The notes: generated from the sequence alone by a model not told the origin. Positions 1-8,541 are shown, counted from the stretch's first letter. The stretch is 8,714 bases of DNA from Novosphingobium sp. (GCA_009885425.1 VFKS01000185.1:1-8714), one strand, 5' to 3'. Translations and numbers: made by a program.

Positions 1-149
1 GCCTGCGGCAGCGTATCGACGATGAACTTGCGGATCTTGATGTCTTCGGAAAGCATCGACGCATAGTTCTTGCCTTCGGCGTACCAACGGCTGTCCCAAG
101 TGCGGTTGATCTGCAGGCGCAGGCCGATCGGATTGGATTTGTGACCCAT
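1..149 (-). CDS. rpsC: Small ribosomal subunit protein uS3 (S3), N-terminal part only
   Basis: The first 49 codons of S3 are present; the window edge cuts off the rest (the full protein is usually 210-240 residues). The start [13 protein letters not shown], followed by [15 protein letters not shown], is the classic N-terminus of bacterial S3. S3 sits at the mRNA entry tunnel of the 30S subunit, where with S4 and S5 it helps unwind mRNA. The KH domain would lie in the missing portion. The ATG at 147-149 follows the rplV stop codon after only 3 nt, so translation is probably coupled to rplV. Gene order (rplV then rpsC) matches the standard S10 operon. Identity is certain; nothing can be said about the C-terminal half. 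Confidence 0.97.
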   Translation of the reverse strand, partial: MGHKSNPIGLRLQINRTWDSRWYAEGKNYASMLSEDIKIRKFIVDTLPQ

Positions 150-152
150 GAC

Positions 153-530
153 TTACGCCTCCTCAACTTCGCGAACCACGATCCGCAGCCGGCTGAACGG
201 CTTGAGGATGCGGGTGGACTTGCCGCGACCGCGCGTGTGGAAGCGCTTCATGGTGATTGCCTTACCAACGCTGGCTTCGGCCACGATCAGCGCATCGACA
301 TCCAGGTTGTGGTTGTTTTCTGCGTTGGCGATTGCCGAAGCGAGCACCTTTTTGGCTTCGACGGCCATTGCCTTGGTCGAGAACGACAAGATGTTCATCG
401 CTTCTTCAACCTTGCGGCCACGGATCAAGGCGGCGACCAGGTTCAGCTTCTGAGCCGAACCACGGATCGTCGTACCAACCGACAGGGCTTCCTTTTCACC
501 AACCCGGCGCGGAGATTTTTCCTTGCCCAT
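153..530 (-). CDS. rplV: Large ribosomal subunit protein uL22 (L22)
   Basis: A complete 125-residue L22, in the size range of alphaproteobacterial L22 and longer than the ~110 residues of E. coli. L22 binds 23S rRNA early in 50S assembly, and its long beta-hairpin lines the nascent-peptide exit tunnel beside L4. The N-terminal lead is basic (MGKEKSPRR). The globular fold with [13 protein letters not shown] spans about residues 36-48. The tunnel hairpin is at about 91-117, with the [10 protein letters not shown] tip whose basic residues face the tunnel; macrolide-resistance mutations in other bacteria map to this loop, and it looks undamaged here. The start ATG shares one base with the rpsS stop (TAATG), which implies tight translational coupling. 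The C-terminus EVEEA is acidic. Confidence 0.98.
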   Translation of the reverse strand: MGKEKSPRRVGEKEALSVGTTIRGSAQKLNLVAALIRGRKVEEAMNILSFSTKAMAVEAKKVLASAIANAENNHNLDVDALIVAEASVGKAITMKRFHTRGRGKSTRILKPFSRLRIVVREVEEA

Positions 531-808
531 TAGCGCTTACCCTTCTTGTCGGCAGCGTGGCCGGGGAACGTGCGCGTGGGCGCGAATTCACCAAGCTTGT
601 GACCGACCATGTCTTCGTTGACCGAGACGGGGATGAACTTGTGACCGTTGTAGACGTTGAACGTCAGACCAACGAACTGCGGCAAAATCGTCGAACGACG
701 CGACCAGGTCTTGATGGGACCAGTGCGGCTGCCTCCATCCTGCGCAGCTTCTGCCTTCTTCAGCAGGTGCAGGTCGACGAAGGGGCCTTTCCAGACGGAA
801 CGTGCCAT
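530..808 (-). CDS. rpsS: Small ribosomal subunit protein uS19 (S19)
   Basis: A complete 92-residue S19, the standard length. S19 sits in the head of the 30S subunit, contacts S13, and lies near the A-site tRNA and the B1a intersubunit bridge. The hallmark start [12 protein letters not shown] is present, as are the central [22 protein letters not shown] segment and the [12 protein letters not shown] block that defines the family. The basic tail ends in KKGKR. The gene begins 6 nt after the rplB stop; an AGGTAAGG stretch just upstream, overlapping the end of rplB, provides the Shine-Dalgarno sequence. Its stop overlaps the first base of rplV. Position between rplB and rplV is canonical for the S10 operon. 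Confidence 0.98.
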   Translation of the reverse strand: MARSVWKGPFVDLHLLKKAEAAQDGGSRTGPIKTWSRRSTILPQFVGLTFNVYNGHKFIPVSVNEDMVGHKLGEFAPTRTFPGHAADKKGKR

Positions 809-814
809 GGGGCC

Positions 815-1651
815 TTACCTCTTCTTCTTGGCGTGACGCGAACGGATAATCATCTTGTCCGTCTGCTTGTTGTTGCGGGTGCGGGCGCCCTTCGTTGGCT
901 TGCCCCACGGAGTAACCGGATGGCGACCGCCCGAAGTCCGGCCTTCACCACCGCCGTGCGGGTGATCGACTGGGTTCTTGGCGACACCGCGGGTCAGCGG
1001 ACGACGGCCCTGCCAGCGCGTGCGCCCGGCCTTACCGAAGTTCTGGTTCTGGTTGTCGGGGTTCGAAACCGCGCCAACCGTGCCCATGCAATCGCCGCGC
1101 AGGTAGCGCTGCTCGCCCGAGTTCAGGCGAACGATAACCATCCCGCGGTCACGGCCGACGACCTGGACATAAGTCCCGGCGCTGCGTGCGATCTGGCCGC
1201 CCTTGCCCGGCTTCATCTCCACATTGTGGCAGATGGTGCCGACCGGCATGGTGCTGAGCAGCATTGCGTTACCCGGCTTCACGTCGGTCTTTTCACCGGC
1301 AACAACGCTGTCGCCAACGGCGAGGCGCTGGGGCGCGATGATATAGGCCTGTTCACCGTCTTCGTACTTGACGAGTGCGATGAACGCGGTCCGGTTGGGA
1401 TCGTATTCCAGACGTTCGACCGTAGCAGGAGCATCCCACTTGCGGCGCTTGAAGTCGATGAACCGATACTTCTGCTTGTGACCGCCAGCGATCCCGCGCG
1501 AAGTAACGTGACCCTTGTTGTTACGGCCGCCGCTCTTGCTCTTGCCTTCGGTCAAGGCTTTGACGGGTTTGCCCTTCCACAGCGACGACTTGTCGACGAG
1601 GATCAGTGCGCGCCTACCGGGGCTGGTCGGATTGAAATTCTTGAGTGCCAT
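815..1651 (-). CDS. rplB: Large ribosomal subunit protein uL2 (L2)
   Basis: A complete 278-residue L2, within the usual 273-280. L2 is one of the largest 50S proteins; it binds 23S rRNA domain IV, supports subunit joining (bridge B7b) and sits close to the peptidyl transferase centre. The N-terminal RNA-binding half carries [22 protein letters not shown] at about residues 42-63. The C-terminal half has the signature [10 protein letters not shown] (228-237), including the conserved His at 230 (H229/H230 region of E. coli) that reaches toward the peptidyl transferase centre, and then [12 protein letters not shown] (244-255). It ends in the very basic SRHAKKKR. The start lies 8 nt after the rplW stop, with a GAGG (1658-1661) six bases upstream that overlaps that stop. 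Nothing is missing or altered. Confidence 0.98.
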   Translation of the reverse strand: MALKNFNPTSPGRRALILVDKSSLWKGKPVKALTEGKSKSGGRNNKGHVTSRGIAGGHKQKYRFIDFKRRKWDAPATVERLEYDPNRTAFIALVKYEDGEQAYIIAPQRLAVGDSVVAGEKTDVKPGNAMLLSTMPVGTICHNVEMKPGKGGQIARSAGTYVQVVGRDRGMVIVRLNSGEQRYLRGDCMGTVGAVSNPDNQNQNFGKAGRTRWQGRRPLTRGVAKNPVDHPHGGGEGRTSGGRHPVTPWGKPTKGARTRNNKQTDKMIIRSRHAKKKR

Positions 1652-1659
1652 GGTGCGCC

Positions 1660-1965
1660 TCAGATCCCGCTGGTGACGTCAATCGACTGGCCTTCGGCCA
1701 GACGAATAACCGCCTTCTTAAAGTCGGAGCGCTTGTAGGGACGACCCTTCCAGCGCTTGGTCTTGCCCTTTTGGGTCAGCGTGTTGACGCTCACCACCTT
1801 CACGTCGAACAGCGCCTCAACCGCAGCTTTGATCTGCGGCTTGGTTGCGCTGTCCACCACCTTGAAGACGACGGCGTTGTGCTCGCTAGCCAGCGTCGCC
1901 TTTTCGGTGATGTGGGGGGCCACGATCACGTCATAGTGACGCGTGTCGATTGCGTTCTTAGCCAT
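1660..1965 (-). CDS. rplW: Large ribosomal subunit protein uL23 (L23)
   Basis: A complete 101-residue L23. This protein lies at the exit of the 50S polypeptide tunnel and is the docking site for trigger factor and for SRP/FtsY. The sequence has the family features: [21 protein letters not shown] near the start, [32 protein letters not shown] in the middle, and [23 protein letters not shown] in the basic rRNA-binding loop (about residues 67-89). The exposed Glu in the 'HITEK' segment (about residue 21) corresponds to the chaperone-contact region of E. coli L23. The start ATG lies inside the end of rplD (8-nt overlap), with GGAGG nine bases upstream within rplD, so the two genes are translationally coupled. 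Confidence 0.98.
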   Translation of the reverse strand: MAKNAIDTRHYDVIVAPHITEKATLASEHNAVVFKVVDSATKPQIKAAVEALFDVKVVSVNTLTQKGKTKRWKGRPYKRSDFKKAVIRLAEGQSIDVTSGI

Positions 1966-2584
1966 TGAAGCGCGCCTCCAGCTTTTCGACCGCAGCGCGC
2001 GTCAGCACCAGCGTGTCATGCTTCAGGATGTCATAGACGTTGGCGCCGATTGCCGGGAGTACGTTGACCCCGATCAGGTTGCCGGTGGCGCGGGCAAAAC
2101 CCTCGTTCACTTGCTCACCATCGATCACCAGCACCTTGCGGCCCCAGTTGGCCTTCGCCAGCTGTTCGGCAATGCCCTTGGTCTTGGCATCCTTGAGATC
2201 AAGGGTATCAACCACGATCAGGTTCGACTGCGCCTTTGACGACAGTGCCATTTTCAGGCCGAGCGCGCGGATTTTCTTGTTCAGCGAGACGTCGAACTCG
2301 CGGCGACGTGCGCCATGAGCCTTACCGCCGCCGATGAAGATCGGAGCTGCACGATCGCCGTGACGAGCCGTACCGCCGCCCTTCTGGTTGCCCAGCTTCT
2401 TGCCGGTCCGCTTCACTTCTGAACGCTCGCGGGTCGCACGGGCAATGCCGCGACGATTTTCGAGCTGCCAGGTGACAACGCGGTGGAGGATGTCAGCGCG
2501 AGGCTCAATGCCGAACACTGCATCGTTGAGTTCGATGTCGCCCTTGGCGGCGGTGCCATCGAGGTTGGAAAGCTTGACCTTCAC
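1958..2584 (-). CDS. rplD: Large ribosomal subunit protein uL4 (L4)
   Basis: A complete 208-residue L4. It binds 23S rRNA domain I early in assembly, and its extended loop lines the exit-tunnel constriction with L22. In E. coli it also represses its own S10 operon through the leader RNA. The globular domain and the loop (about residues 45-97) are clear: [30 protein letters not shown], then [18 protein letters not shown]. The constriction sequence [10 protein letters not shown] differs from the E. coli QKGTGRARSG; I recall the former from sphingomonads. The start is GTG, 3 nt after the rplC stop. It is supported by a perfect AGGAGG at 2593-2598 with an 8-nt spacer and by the family-like N-terminus [10 protein letters not shown]. 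The 3' end overlaps rplW by 8 nt. Confidence 0.97.
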   Translation of the reverse strand: MKVKLSNLDGTAAKGDIELNDAVFGIEPRADILHRVVTWQLENRRGIARATRERSEVKRTGKKLGNQKGGGTARHGDRAAPIFIGGGKAHGARRREFDVSLNKKIRALGLKMALSSKAQSNLIVVDTLDLKDAKTKGIAEQLAKANWGRKVLVIDGEQVNEGFARATGNLIGVNVLPAIGANVYDILKHDTLVLTRAAVEKLEARFNG

Positions 2585-2587
2585 GAC

Positions 2588-3349
2588 TTAGCCCTCCTGG
2601 CCATCGGTCTGCTCGACAGCAGCGGTATCTTCCGCAGGCGTATCGGCAGCAGCCGGGGTTTCGTTCGAATTGGCGGCGCCCTTAAGGCCAGCGGGATAAG
2701 GCGCTTCGGCGTGGCGCGAGACCTTCACCGAATCCTTGACCGTCATCCAGCTGTTCTTGGCGCCCGGGACCGAACCCTTGACGAAGATCAGGCCGCGTTC
2801 GTCATCGACGCGAACCACTTCGAGGTTCTGCTGGGTGCGCTGCTTGTCGCCCATGTGACCGGCCATCTTCTTGTTCTTGAAGACCTTGCCCGGATCCTGG
2901 CGCTGACCAGTCGAACCGAGTGCACGGTGCGAGATCGAAACGCCGTGGGTGGCGCGCATGCCGCCGAAACCCCAACGCTTCATACCGCCGGCGAAGCCCT
3001 TGCCCTGGGTGTGGCCCGAAACGTCAACCAGCTGACCCGGCACAAAGTGCGAGGCGGCGATGGTCGAACCGATTTCGAGCAGCGCGTCATCAGCGACGCG
3101 GAATTCGACAACTTCAGCCTTCAGCGAAACTTCCGCCCGGGCAAAGTGTTCACGCTGCGGCTTGGCAACGTTCTTCTGCTTGGCCACCCCGGCGCCCAGC
3201 TGAACCGCGACGTAACCGTCACGGTCTGCGGTGCGAACCGAGACCACCTGGCAATTTTCCAGCGCCAGAACGGTAACCGGCACGTGCCGACCGTCCTCCT
3301 GGAAAAGGCGGGTCATCCCCACCTTCTTGGCGATCACGCCTGTGCGCAT
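2588..3349 (-). CDS. rplC: Large ribosomal subunit protein uL3 (L3), with acidic C-terminal tail
   Basis: L3 nucleates 50S assembly and its central extension reaches the peptidyl transferase centre. I start it at the ATG at 3347-3349, giving 253 residues beginning [16 protein letters not shown], the family N-terminus, with AGGAG seven bases upstream (3357-3361). An in-frame extension to 3439 has no family support. The core contains [18 protein letters not shown] (113-130), [18 protein letters not shown] (132-149) and [14 protein letters not shown] (155-168). Gln149, in the GQ motif, corresponds to the glutamine methylated by PrmB in E. coli. From about residue 226 a 28-residue tail rich in Ala, Glu, Asp and Thr follows the normal end; it is low-complexity and acidic, unlike the basic L3 core. 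Similar tails are, as I recall, usual in sphingomonads. A 227-nt gap separates this gene from rpsJ. Confidence 0.97.
   Translation of the reverse strand: MRTGVIAKKVGMTRLFQEDGRHVPVTVLALENCQVVSVRTADRDGYVAVQLGAGVAKQKNVAKPQREHFARAEVSLKAEVVEFRVADDALLEIGSTIAASHFVPGQLVDVSGHTQGKGFAGGMKRWGFGGMRATHGVSISHRALGSTGQRQDPGKVFKNKKMAGHMGDKQRTQQNLEVVRVDDERGLIFVKGSVPGAKNSWMTVKDSVKVSRHAEAPYPAGLKGAANSNETPAAADTPAEDTAAVEQTDGQEG
2593..2598 (-). promoter_or_regulatory. Perfect Shine-Dalgarno (AGGAGG) that fixes the GTG start of rplD
   Basis: AGGAGG lies inside the last codons of rplC, 8 nt before the GTG at 2582-2584. The start codon is non-standard and the first in-frame ATG would remove conserved L4 sequence, so this full-consensus site is what decides the start. 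It also means ribosomes finishing rplC reach the rplD start region directly. Confidence 0.85.
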
Positions 3350-3396
3350 GATCAGTCTCCTACAGAGGCCTATGAGGACCATCCCCAAAGGCGTGC

Positions 3397-3451
3397 TCAG
3401 CCCGAAATGTGAAACGAGCCCCGTCCGGGCTGAATGCAACTCCCGAAGGAG
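3397..3451 (-). promoter_or_regulatory. Two hairpins upstream of rplC
   Basis: A 4-bp stem with UUCG loop (3440-3451) is followed by a perfect 8-bp inverted repeat (3426-3433 with 3397-3404, 21-nt loop). The 5' arm of the second can alternatively form a shorter 5-bp hairpin with GGGCT immediately downstream. They lie about 50-100 nt before the rplC start codon. Confidence 0.4.
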
Positions 3452-3485
3452 AAGCGAGACGGGGGACGCTAGCCCGGCCCAGGTG

Positions 3486-3541
3486 CCCCGCGAAGGGCTT
3501 GGCCGGAGGTATCCCTATGTCTGCGCGGGGCTTCCCCCGCG
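3486..3541 (-). promoter_or_regulatory. Pair of mutually exclusive hairpins in the rpsJ–rplC spacer
   Basis: In RNA order, segment A (3541-3535, CGCGGGG) is followed after a GAAG tetraloop by its complement B (3530-3524, CCCCGCG), and 31 nt later by C (3492-3486, CGCGGGG), an exact copy of A. A and C are each preceded by CTT, forming a 10-nt direct repeat. B can pair with A (7 bp, local) or with C (8 bp when the next G-C pair is included), but not with both. This A/B/C layout resembles an attenuator or switch. The pairing is read directly from sequence; its function is inferred. Confidence 0.5.
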
Positions 3542-3544
3542 AAG

Positions 3545-3562
3545 TTCCGACCGAAGCCGGAA
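3545..3562 (-). promoter_or_regulatory. UUCG-tetraloop hairpin just after rpsJ
   Basis: A 7-bp stem (one G·U) closed by C(UUCG)G, starting 14 nt after the rpsJ stop codon. cUUCGg loops are exceptionally stable. It has no downstream U-run, so it is more likely a 3'-end protecting or processing structure than a terminator. Confidence 0.55.
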
Positions 3563-3576
3563 GGTAGCAGCTGGCT

Positions 3577-3888
3577 TTAGGCCAACTTGATTTCGACGTT
3601 CACGCCAGCGGCCAGATCGAGCTTCATCAGCGCGTCCACGGTGGTGGCGTTGGGCTGCACGATATCGAGCAACCGCTTGTAGGTGCGAACTTCAAACTGC
3701 TCACGCGACTTCTTGTCGATGTGCGGTCCGCGGTTCACGGTGAATTTTTCAATTCTCGTCGGCAGAGGAATGGGGCCCCGGATCAGCGCGCCGGTACGGC
3801 GTGCGGTGTCCGCGATTTCGCTGGTCGCCTGGTCGAGCACGCGGTGATCGAATGCCTTGAGGCGGATGCGGATATTCTGAGCTTCCAT
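3577..3888 (-). CDS. rpsJ: Small ribosomal subunit protein uS10 (S10 / NusE)
   Basis: A complete 103-residue S10, the standard length. S10 is in the 30S head and, as NusE, pairs with NusB in antitermination complexes and links NusG to the ribosome. The start [25 protein letters not shown] and the C-terminal [21 protein letters not shown] are diagnostic. The extended loop near residues 46-65 ([22 protein letters not shown]) penetrates the 30S head; mutations in its middle reduce tetracycline-class susceptibility in other species, and no such change can be judged here. It is the first gene of the S10 cluster and lies 111 nt after tuf, behind a terminator. The Shine-Dalgarno sequence AGGA (3893-3896) is only 4 nt from the ATG, a short spacer. 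A long structured gap, rather than rplC, follows directly. Confidence 0.98.
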   Translation of the reverse strand: MEAQNIRIRLKAFDHRVLDQATSEIADTARRTGALIRGPIPLPTRIEKFTVNRGPHIDKKSREQFEVRTYKRLLDIVQPNATTVDALMKLDLAAGVNVEIKLA

Positions 3889-3937
3889 TGTGTCCTGCTA
3901 CCGATGAGAAAGAGCCAAGAAGGCCGAATTGGCCCTC

Positions 3938-3986
3938 AAAAAACCGACCGCCGGAGGCCAGAACGAATCTGGTTATCCCCCGGCGG
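3938..3986 (-). terminator. Intrinsic terminator between tuf and rpsJ
   Basis: The outer stem pairs 3980-3986 with 3948-3954 (7 bp, all G-C), continues with about three more pairs, then a bulge and an inner CCAGA/TCTGG stem around a TTCGT loop. Four nucleotides later comes a run of six U (3938-3943). This is the only spacer hairpin in the window with both a long GC stem and a U6 tract. It would end the str operon transcript after tuf. Since rpsJ starts only 50 nt further on, it may act as a partial terminator or attenuator for the S10 genes. Confidence 0.75.
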
Positions 3987-3999
3987 ATGCGGGCCTATA

Positions 4000-5190
<1,191 letters not shown>

Positions 5191-5230
5191 TGTTCAAACC
5201 TTCTTCTTCGCTTGAATTGTTGTCTGCGGG

Positions 5231-5260
5231 AAAAGCGGCACCCGCTGAATCAGGCGCCGC
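5231..5260 (-). promoter_or_regulatory. Hairpin with short U-run in the fusA–tuf spacer
   Basis: An 8-bp GC-rich stem (5253-5260 with 5235-5242, one G·U) around a 10-nt loop, followed by UUUUCCC. It lies 21 nt after the fusA stop and 40 nt before the tuf start. The U-run of four interrupted by C suggests a weak or partial terminator, which could trim tuf expression, or a processing hairpin. The remainder of the 90-nt spacer holds only the tuf ribosome-binding site. Confidence 0.45.
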
Positions 5261-5280
5261 CCCTAGTCTGATCTTGCCAG

Positions 5281-7353
<2,073 letters not shown>

Positions 7354-7373
7354 GGGTATTTCCTTAAATCGCT

Positions 7374-7398
7374 GGACGGGGCCGTATTGCCGCCGTCC
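7374..7398 (-). promoter_or_regulatory. Hairpin close to the fusA ribosome-binding site
   Basis: A perfect 6-bp stem (7393-7398 with 7374-7379), extendable by three more pairs past a one-base bulge, ends 20 nt before the fusA ATG and about 8 nt before its Shine-Dalgarno sequence. It does not cover the SD but is near enough to affect ribosome access. Confidence 0.4.
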
Positions 7399-7423
7399 TT
7401 TGGTTCACAACTGTGACAGCGCG

Positions 7424-7449
7424 GTGACGCCCCCCGAAGGAGGCGTCAC
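7424..7449 (-). promoter_or_regulatory. 11-bp cUUCGg hairpin after rpsG
   Basis: Arms 7439-7449 and 7424-7434 form 11 consecutive pairs (one G·U) closed by C(UUCG)G, beginning 5 nt after the rpsG stop. It is the most stable-looking simple hairpin in the window. The RNA that follows is not U-rich, so it is unlikely to terminate transcription; protection of the rpsG 3' end or differential mRNA stability between rpsG and fusA is a reasonable inference. Confidence 0.6.
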
Positions 7450-7454
7450 GGTGC

Positions 7455-7925
7455 TTACCAGCGGTAGTGGCTGAACGCCCGGTTGGCGTCGGCCATACGG
7501 TGGGTGTCTTCGCGCTTCTTGACCGCGTTGCCGCGGTTGTTGGCAGCGTCGAGCAGCTCGGCCGACAGACGCGCGGCCATCGTGGTTTCGCTGCGATTGC
7601 GCGCAGCCGTGATCAACCAGCGGATCGCGAGGGCCTGAGCACGTTCAGGGCGCACTTCAACCGGGACCTGATAGGTCGCCCCGCCGACCCGGCGCGAACG
7701 CACTTCGATCTGCGGGCGGACGTTGGTCAGCGCATCGTGGAACAGCTGGATCGGGTCCGACTTGGCCCGCGTTTCCATGGTTTCCATCGCACCGTAAACG
7801 ATGCTTTCAGCAATCGACTTTTTGCCATCGAGCATGAGGTTGTTCATGAACTTCGAGAGCACCTGATCTTTAAACTTCGGATCAGGCAGGATTTCCCGCT
7901 TCTCGGGACGACGACGACGTGACAT
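7455..7925 (-). CDS. rpsG: Small ribosomal subunit protein uS7 (S7)
   Basis: A complete 156-residue S7, the usual length. S7 binds the 3' major domain of 16S rRNA first, nucleates assembly of the 30S head and lies at the E site. In E. coli it also represses the str operon by binding the rpsL–rpsG intercistronic RNA. Diagnostic sequence: [18 protein letters not shown] at the start, [24 protein letters not shown] (25-48), [35 protein letters not shown] (69-103) and the C-terminal [21 protein letters not shown]. The ATG at 7923-7925 has AAGGA nine bases upstream; another ATG five bases earlier is out of frame and is not the start. It sits between rpsL and fusA as expected for the str operon. Confidence 0.98.
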   Translation of the reverse strand: MSRRRRPEKREILPDPKFKDQVLSKFMNNLMLDGKKSIAESIVYGAMETMETRAKSDPIQLFHDALTNVRPQIEVRSRRVGGATYQVPVEVRPERAQALAIRWLITAARNRSETTMAARLSAELLDAANNRGNAVKKREDTHRMADANRAFSHYRW

Positions 7926-7945
7926 CGCATGAATTCCTTATCTTG

Positions 7946-7971
7946 GGCCGCGCGAGGCAATCGCGCCGGCC
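7946..7971 (-). promoter_or_regulatory. Bulged hairpin in the rpsL–rpsG spacer, candidate S7 control site
   Basis: A 6-bp GC stem with a TTGCC loop continues past one bulged G into four more G-C pairs (10 bp in all). It ends 20 nt before the rpsG start and just upstream of the rpsG Shine-Dalgarno sequence. In E. coli the rpsL–rpsG intercistronic RNA is where S7 binds to repress translation. The position is equivalent, but this spacer is only 67 nt and I could not align the fold to the E. coli target, so the role is inference. Confidence 0.45.
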
Positions 7972-7974
7972 ACC

Positions 7975-7993
7975 AAAAACCAGCCCGAAGGCT
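7975..7993 (-). promoter_or_regulatory. UUCG hairpin followed by U5 at the rpsL stop
   Basis: A 4-bp stem (AGCC/GGCU) with a UUCG loop begins at the last base of the rpsL stop codon (7982-7993) and is followed by GG and five U (7975-7979). It looks like a minimal terminator, but the stem is short and essential genes follow, so at most it would attenuate. Confidence 0.4.
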
Positions 7994-8364
7994 TACTTCG
8001 GACGCTTGGCGCCGTACTTCGAGCGGCTCTTCTTGCGGTCCTTGACGCCCTGGGTATCCAGAACCCCGCGCAGCACGTGATACCGCACACCGGGAAGATC
8101 GCGGACACGCCCGCCGCGGATCAGCACAACGCTGTGTTCCTGCAGGTTGTGGCCTTCGCCCGGAATGTACGAAATGACTTCGCGCTGATTGGTCAGACGG
8201 ATCTTGGCGACCTTGCGCAGTGCCGAGTTCGGCTTCTTTGGCGTGGTCGTGTAAACGCGGGTGCAAACACCGCGCTTCTGCGGGTTCTGCTCCATCGCAG
8301 GAACCTTCGACTTGGCCTTCTGCGGCACGCGGCCCTTGCGGACCAGCTGGTTGATAGTGGGCAT
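7993..8364 (-). CDS. rpsL: Small ribosomal subunit protein uS12 (S12)
   Basis: A complete 123-residue S12, which monitors codon–anticodon pairing at the decoding centre. I start it at ATG 8362-8364 ([12 protein letters not shown], the family N-terminus). An in-frame extension to a GTG at 8484 has no family support. The conserved blocks are present: [21 protein letters not shown] (34-54), [19 protein letters not shown] (69-87), [14 protein letters not shown] (90-103) and the basic end [10 protein letters not shown]. Lys43 is conserved. Asp89, the residue methylthiolated by RimO in E. coli, is present. Position 88, Lys in E. coli, is Arg here (codon CGC at 8101-8103); Lys-to-Arg at this position gives streptomycin resistance in other bacteria. 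The SD AGGTGA (8373-8378) is buried in a potential stem. It is the first gene of the str operon. Confidence 0.98.
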   Translation of the reverse strand: MPTINQLVRKGRVPQKAKSKVPAMEQNPQKRGVCTRVYTTTPKKPNSALRKVAKIRLTNQREVISYIPGEGHNLQEHSVVLIRGGRVRDLPGVRYHVLRGVLDTQGVKDRKKSRSKYGAKRPK

Positions 8365-8370
8365 TAAAGA

Positions 8371-8408
8371 CTTCACCTTGCTATGGCCCTTGCGGCGATA
8401 AGGTGAAG
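8371..8408 (-). promoter_or_regulatory. 9-bp stem sequestering the rpsL Shine-Dalgarno
   Basis: CTTCACCTT (8400-8408) and AAGGTGAAG (8371-8379) are perfect complements with a 20-nt loop. The second arm contains AGGTGA, which matches the 16S 3' end and lies 8 nt before the rpsL ATG. The first arm therefore acts as an anti-SD within the mRNA. Such an arrangement usually allows translational control by a protein, temperature or another ligand; the effector here is unknown. Pairing is directly visible, regulation is inferred. Confidence 0.6.
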
Positions 8409-8429
8409 AGAATGCGGAACCCGCGAATG

Positions 8430-8460
8430 CGCCAGTTGCCGGGCCCCTGCCCCGCTGGCG
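8430..8460 (-). promoter_or_regulatory. Hairpin in the rpsL leader
   Basis: A perfect 6-bp stem (8455-8460 with 8430-8435) encloses a 19-nt G/C-rich loop. It is the next structure upstream of the SD-sequestering stem. It could be part of the same leader fold; on its own it is a modest signal. Confidence 0.35.
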
Positions 8461-8518
8461 AATCACGAGCCGAAAACGCTCCACCCAAGCACAAATGCCG
8501 GGTTACTTTGACGGATTA

Positions 8519-8541
8519 CCGGGAAAAACCCGATGCACCGG
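8519..8541 (-). promoter_or_regulatory. Overlapping weak hairpins around a U5 run in the rpsL leader
   Basis: ATCGGG (8529-8534) can pair with CCCGGT (8518-8523), leaving UUUUU (8524-8528) as the loop. Alternatively its TCGG part pairs with CCGG (8538-8541), leaving the U5 as a tail, as in a short terminator. The two folds exclude each other, an arrangement that could attenuate, although both stems are short (4-6 bp). Confidence 0.3.

Larger units (their letters stand above)
3350..3576 (-). promoter_or_regulatory. Structured 227-nt rpsJ–rplC intercistronic spacer
   Basis: By far the longest gap inside the otherwise compact S10 gene cluster. I see no convincing ORF, tRNA or other known RNA gene in it. 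Read on the minus strand it contains a chain of GC-rich hairpins: a 7-bp stem with UUCG loop (3545-3562), a 7-bp stem with GAAG loop (3524-3541), an alternative 7-bp stem (3473-3479 with 3501-3507), a 4-bp UUCG hairpin (3440-3451) and an 8-bp stem (3397-3404 with 3426-3433). No U-run follows any of them, so they are not ordinary intrinsic terminators. The rplC ribosome-binding site (3357-3361) is outside the main stems. Candidate roles are an attenuator, a ribosomal-protein-binding leader or a processing site; none can be chosen from sequence alone. No good promoter hexamers were seen. Confidence 0.6.

Noticed and set aside
257..1738. A 493-residue plus-strand open frame running across rplV, rpsS and rplB
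   Set aside because: It lies entirely antisense to three certain ribosomal protein genes; its composition is that of a reverse-strand shadow in GC-rich DNA, and it has no recognisable domain or ribosome-binding site.
3350..3439. In-frame 30-codon extension of rplC from a TTG
   Set aside because: L3 begins [13 protein letters not shown], and a good AGGAG sits just upstream of that ATG; the extension is simply open frame across the spacer.
7405..7416. TCACA-AC-TGTGA palindrome in the rpsG–fusA spacer, considered as a CRP/FNR-type operator
   Set aside because: The half-sites are in the reverse order and spacing from a CRP site (TGTGA-N6-TCACA), and it lies within an operon without a promoter beside it.
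8365..8484. In-frame 40-codon N-terminal extension of rpsL from a GTG
   Set aside because: S12 proteins begin at MPT/MAT; the extension has no family counterpart, a poor ribosome-binding site, and overlaps the leader hairpins. I cannot exclude a leader peptide, but nothing supports one.
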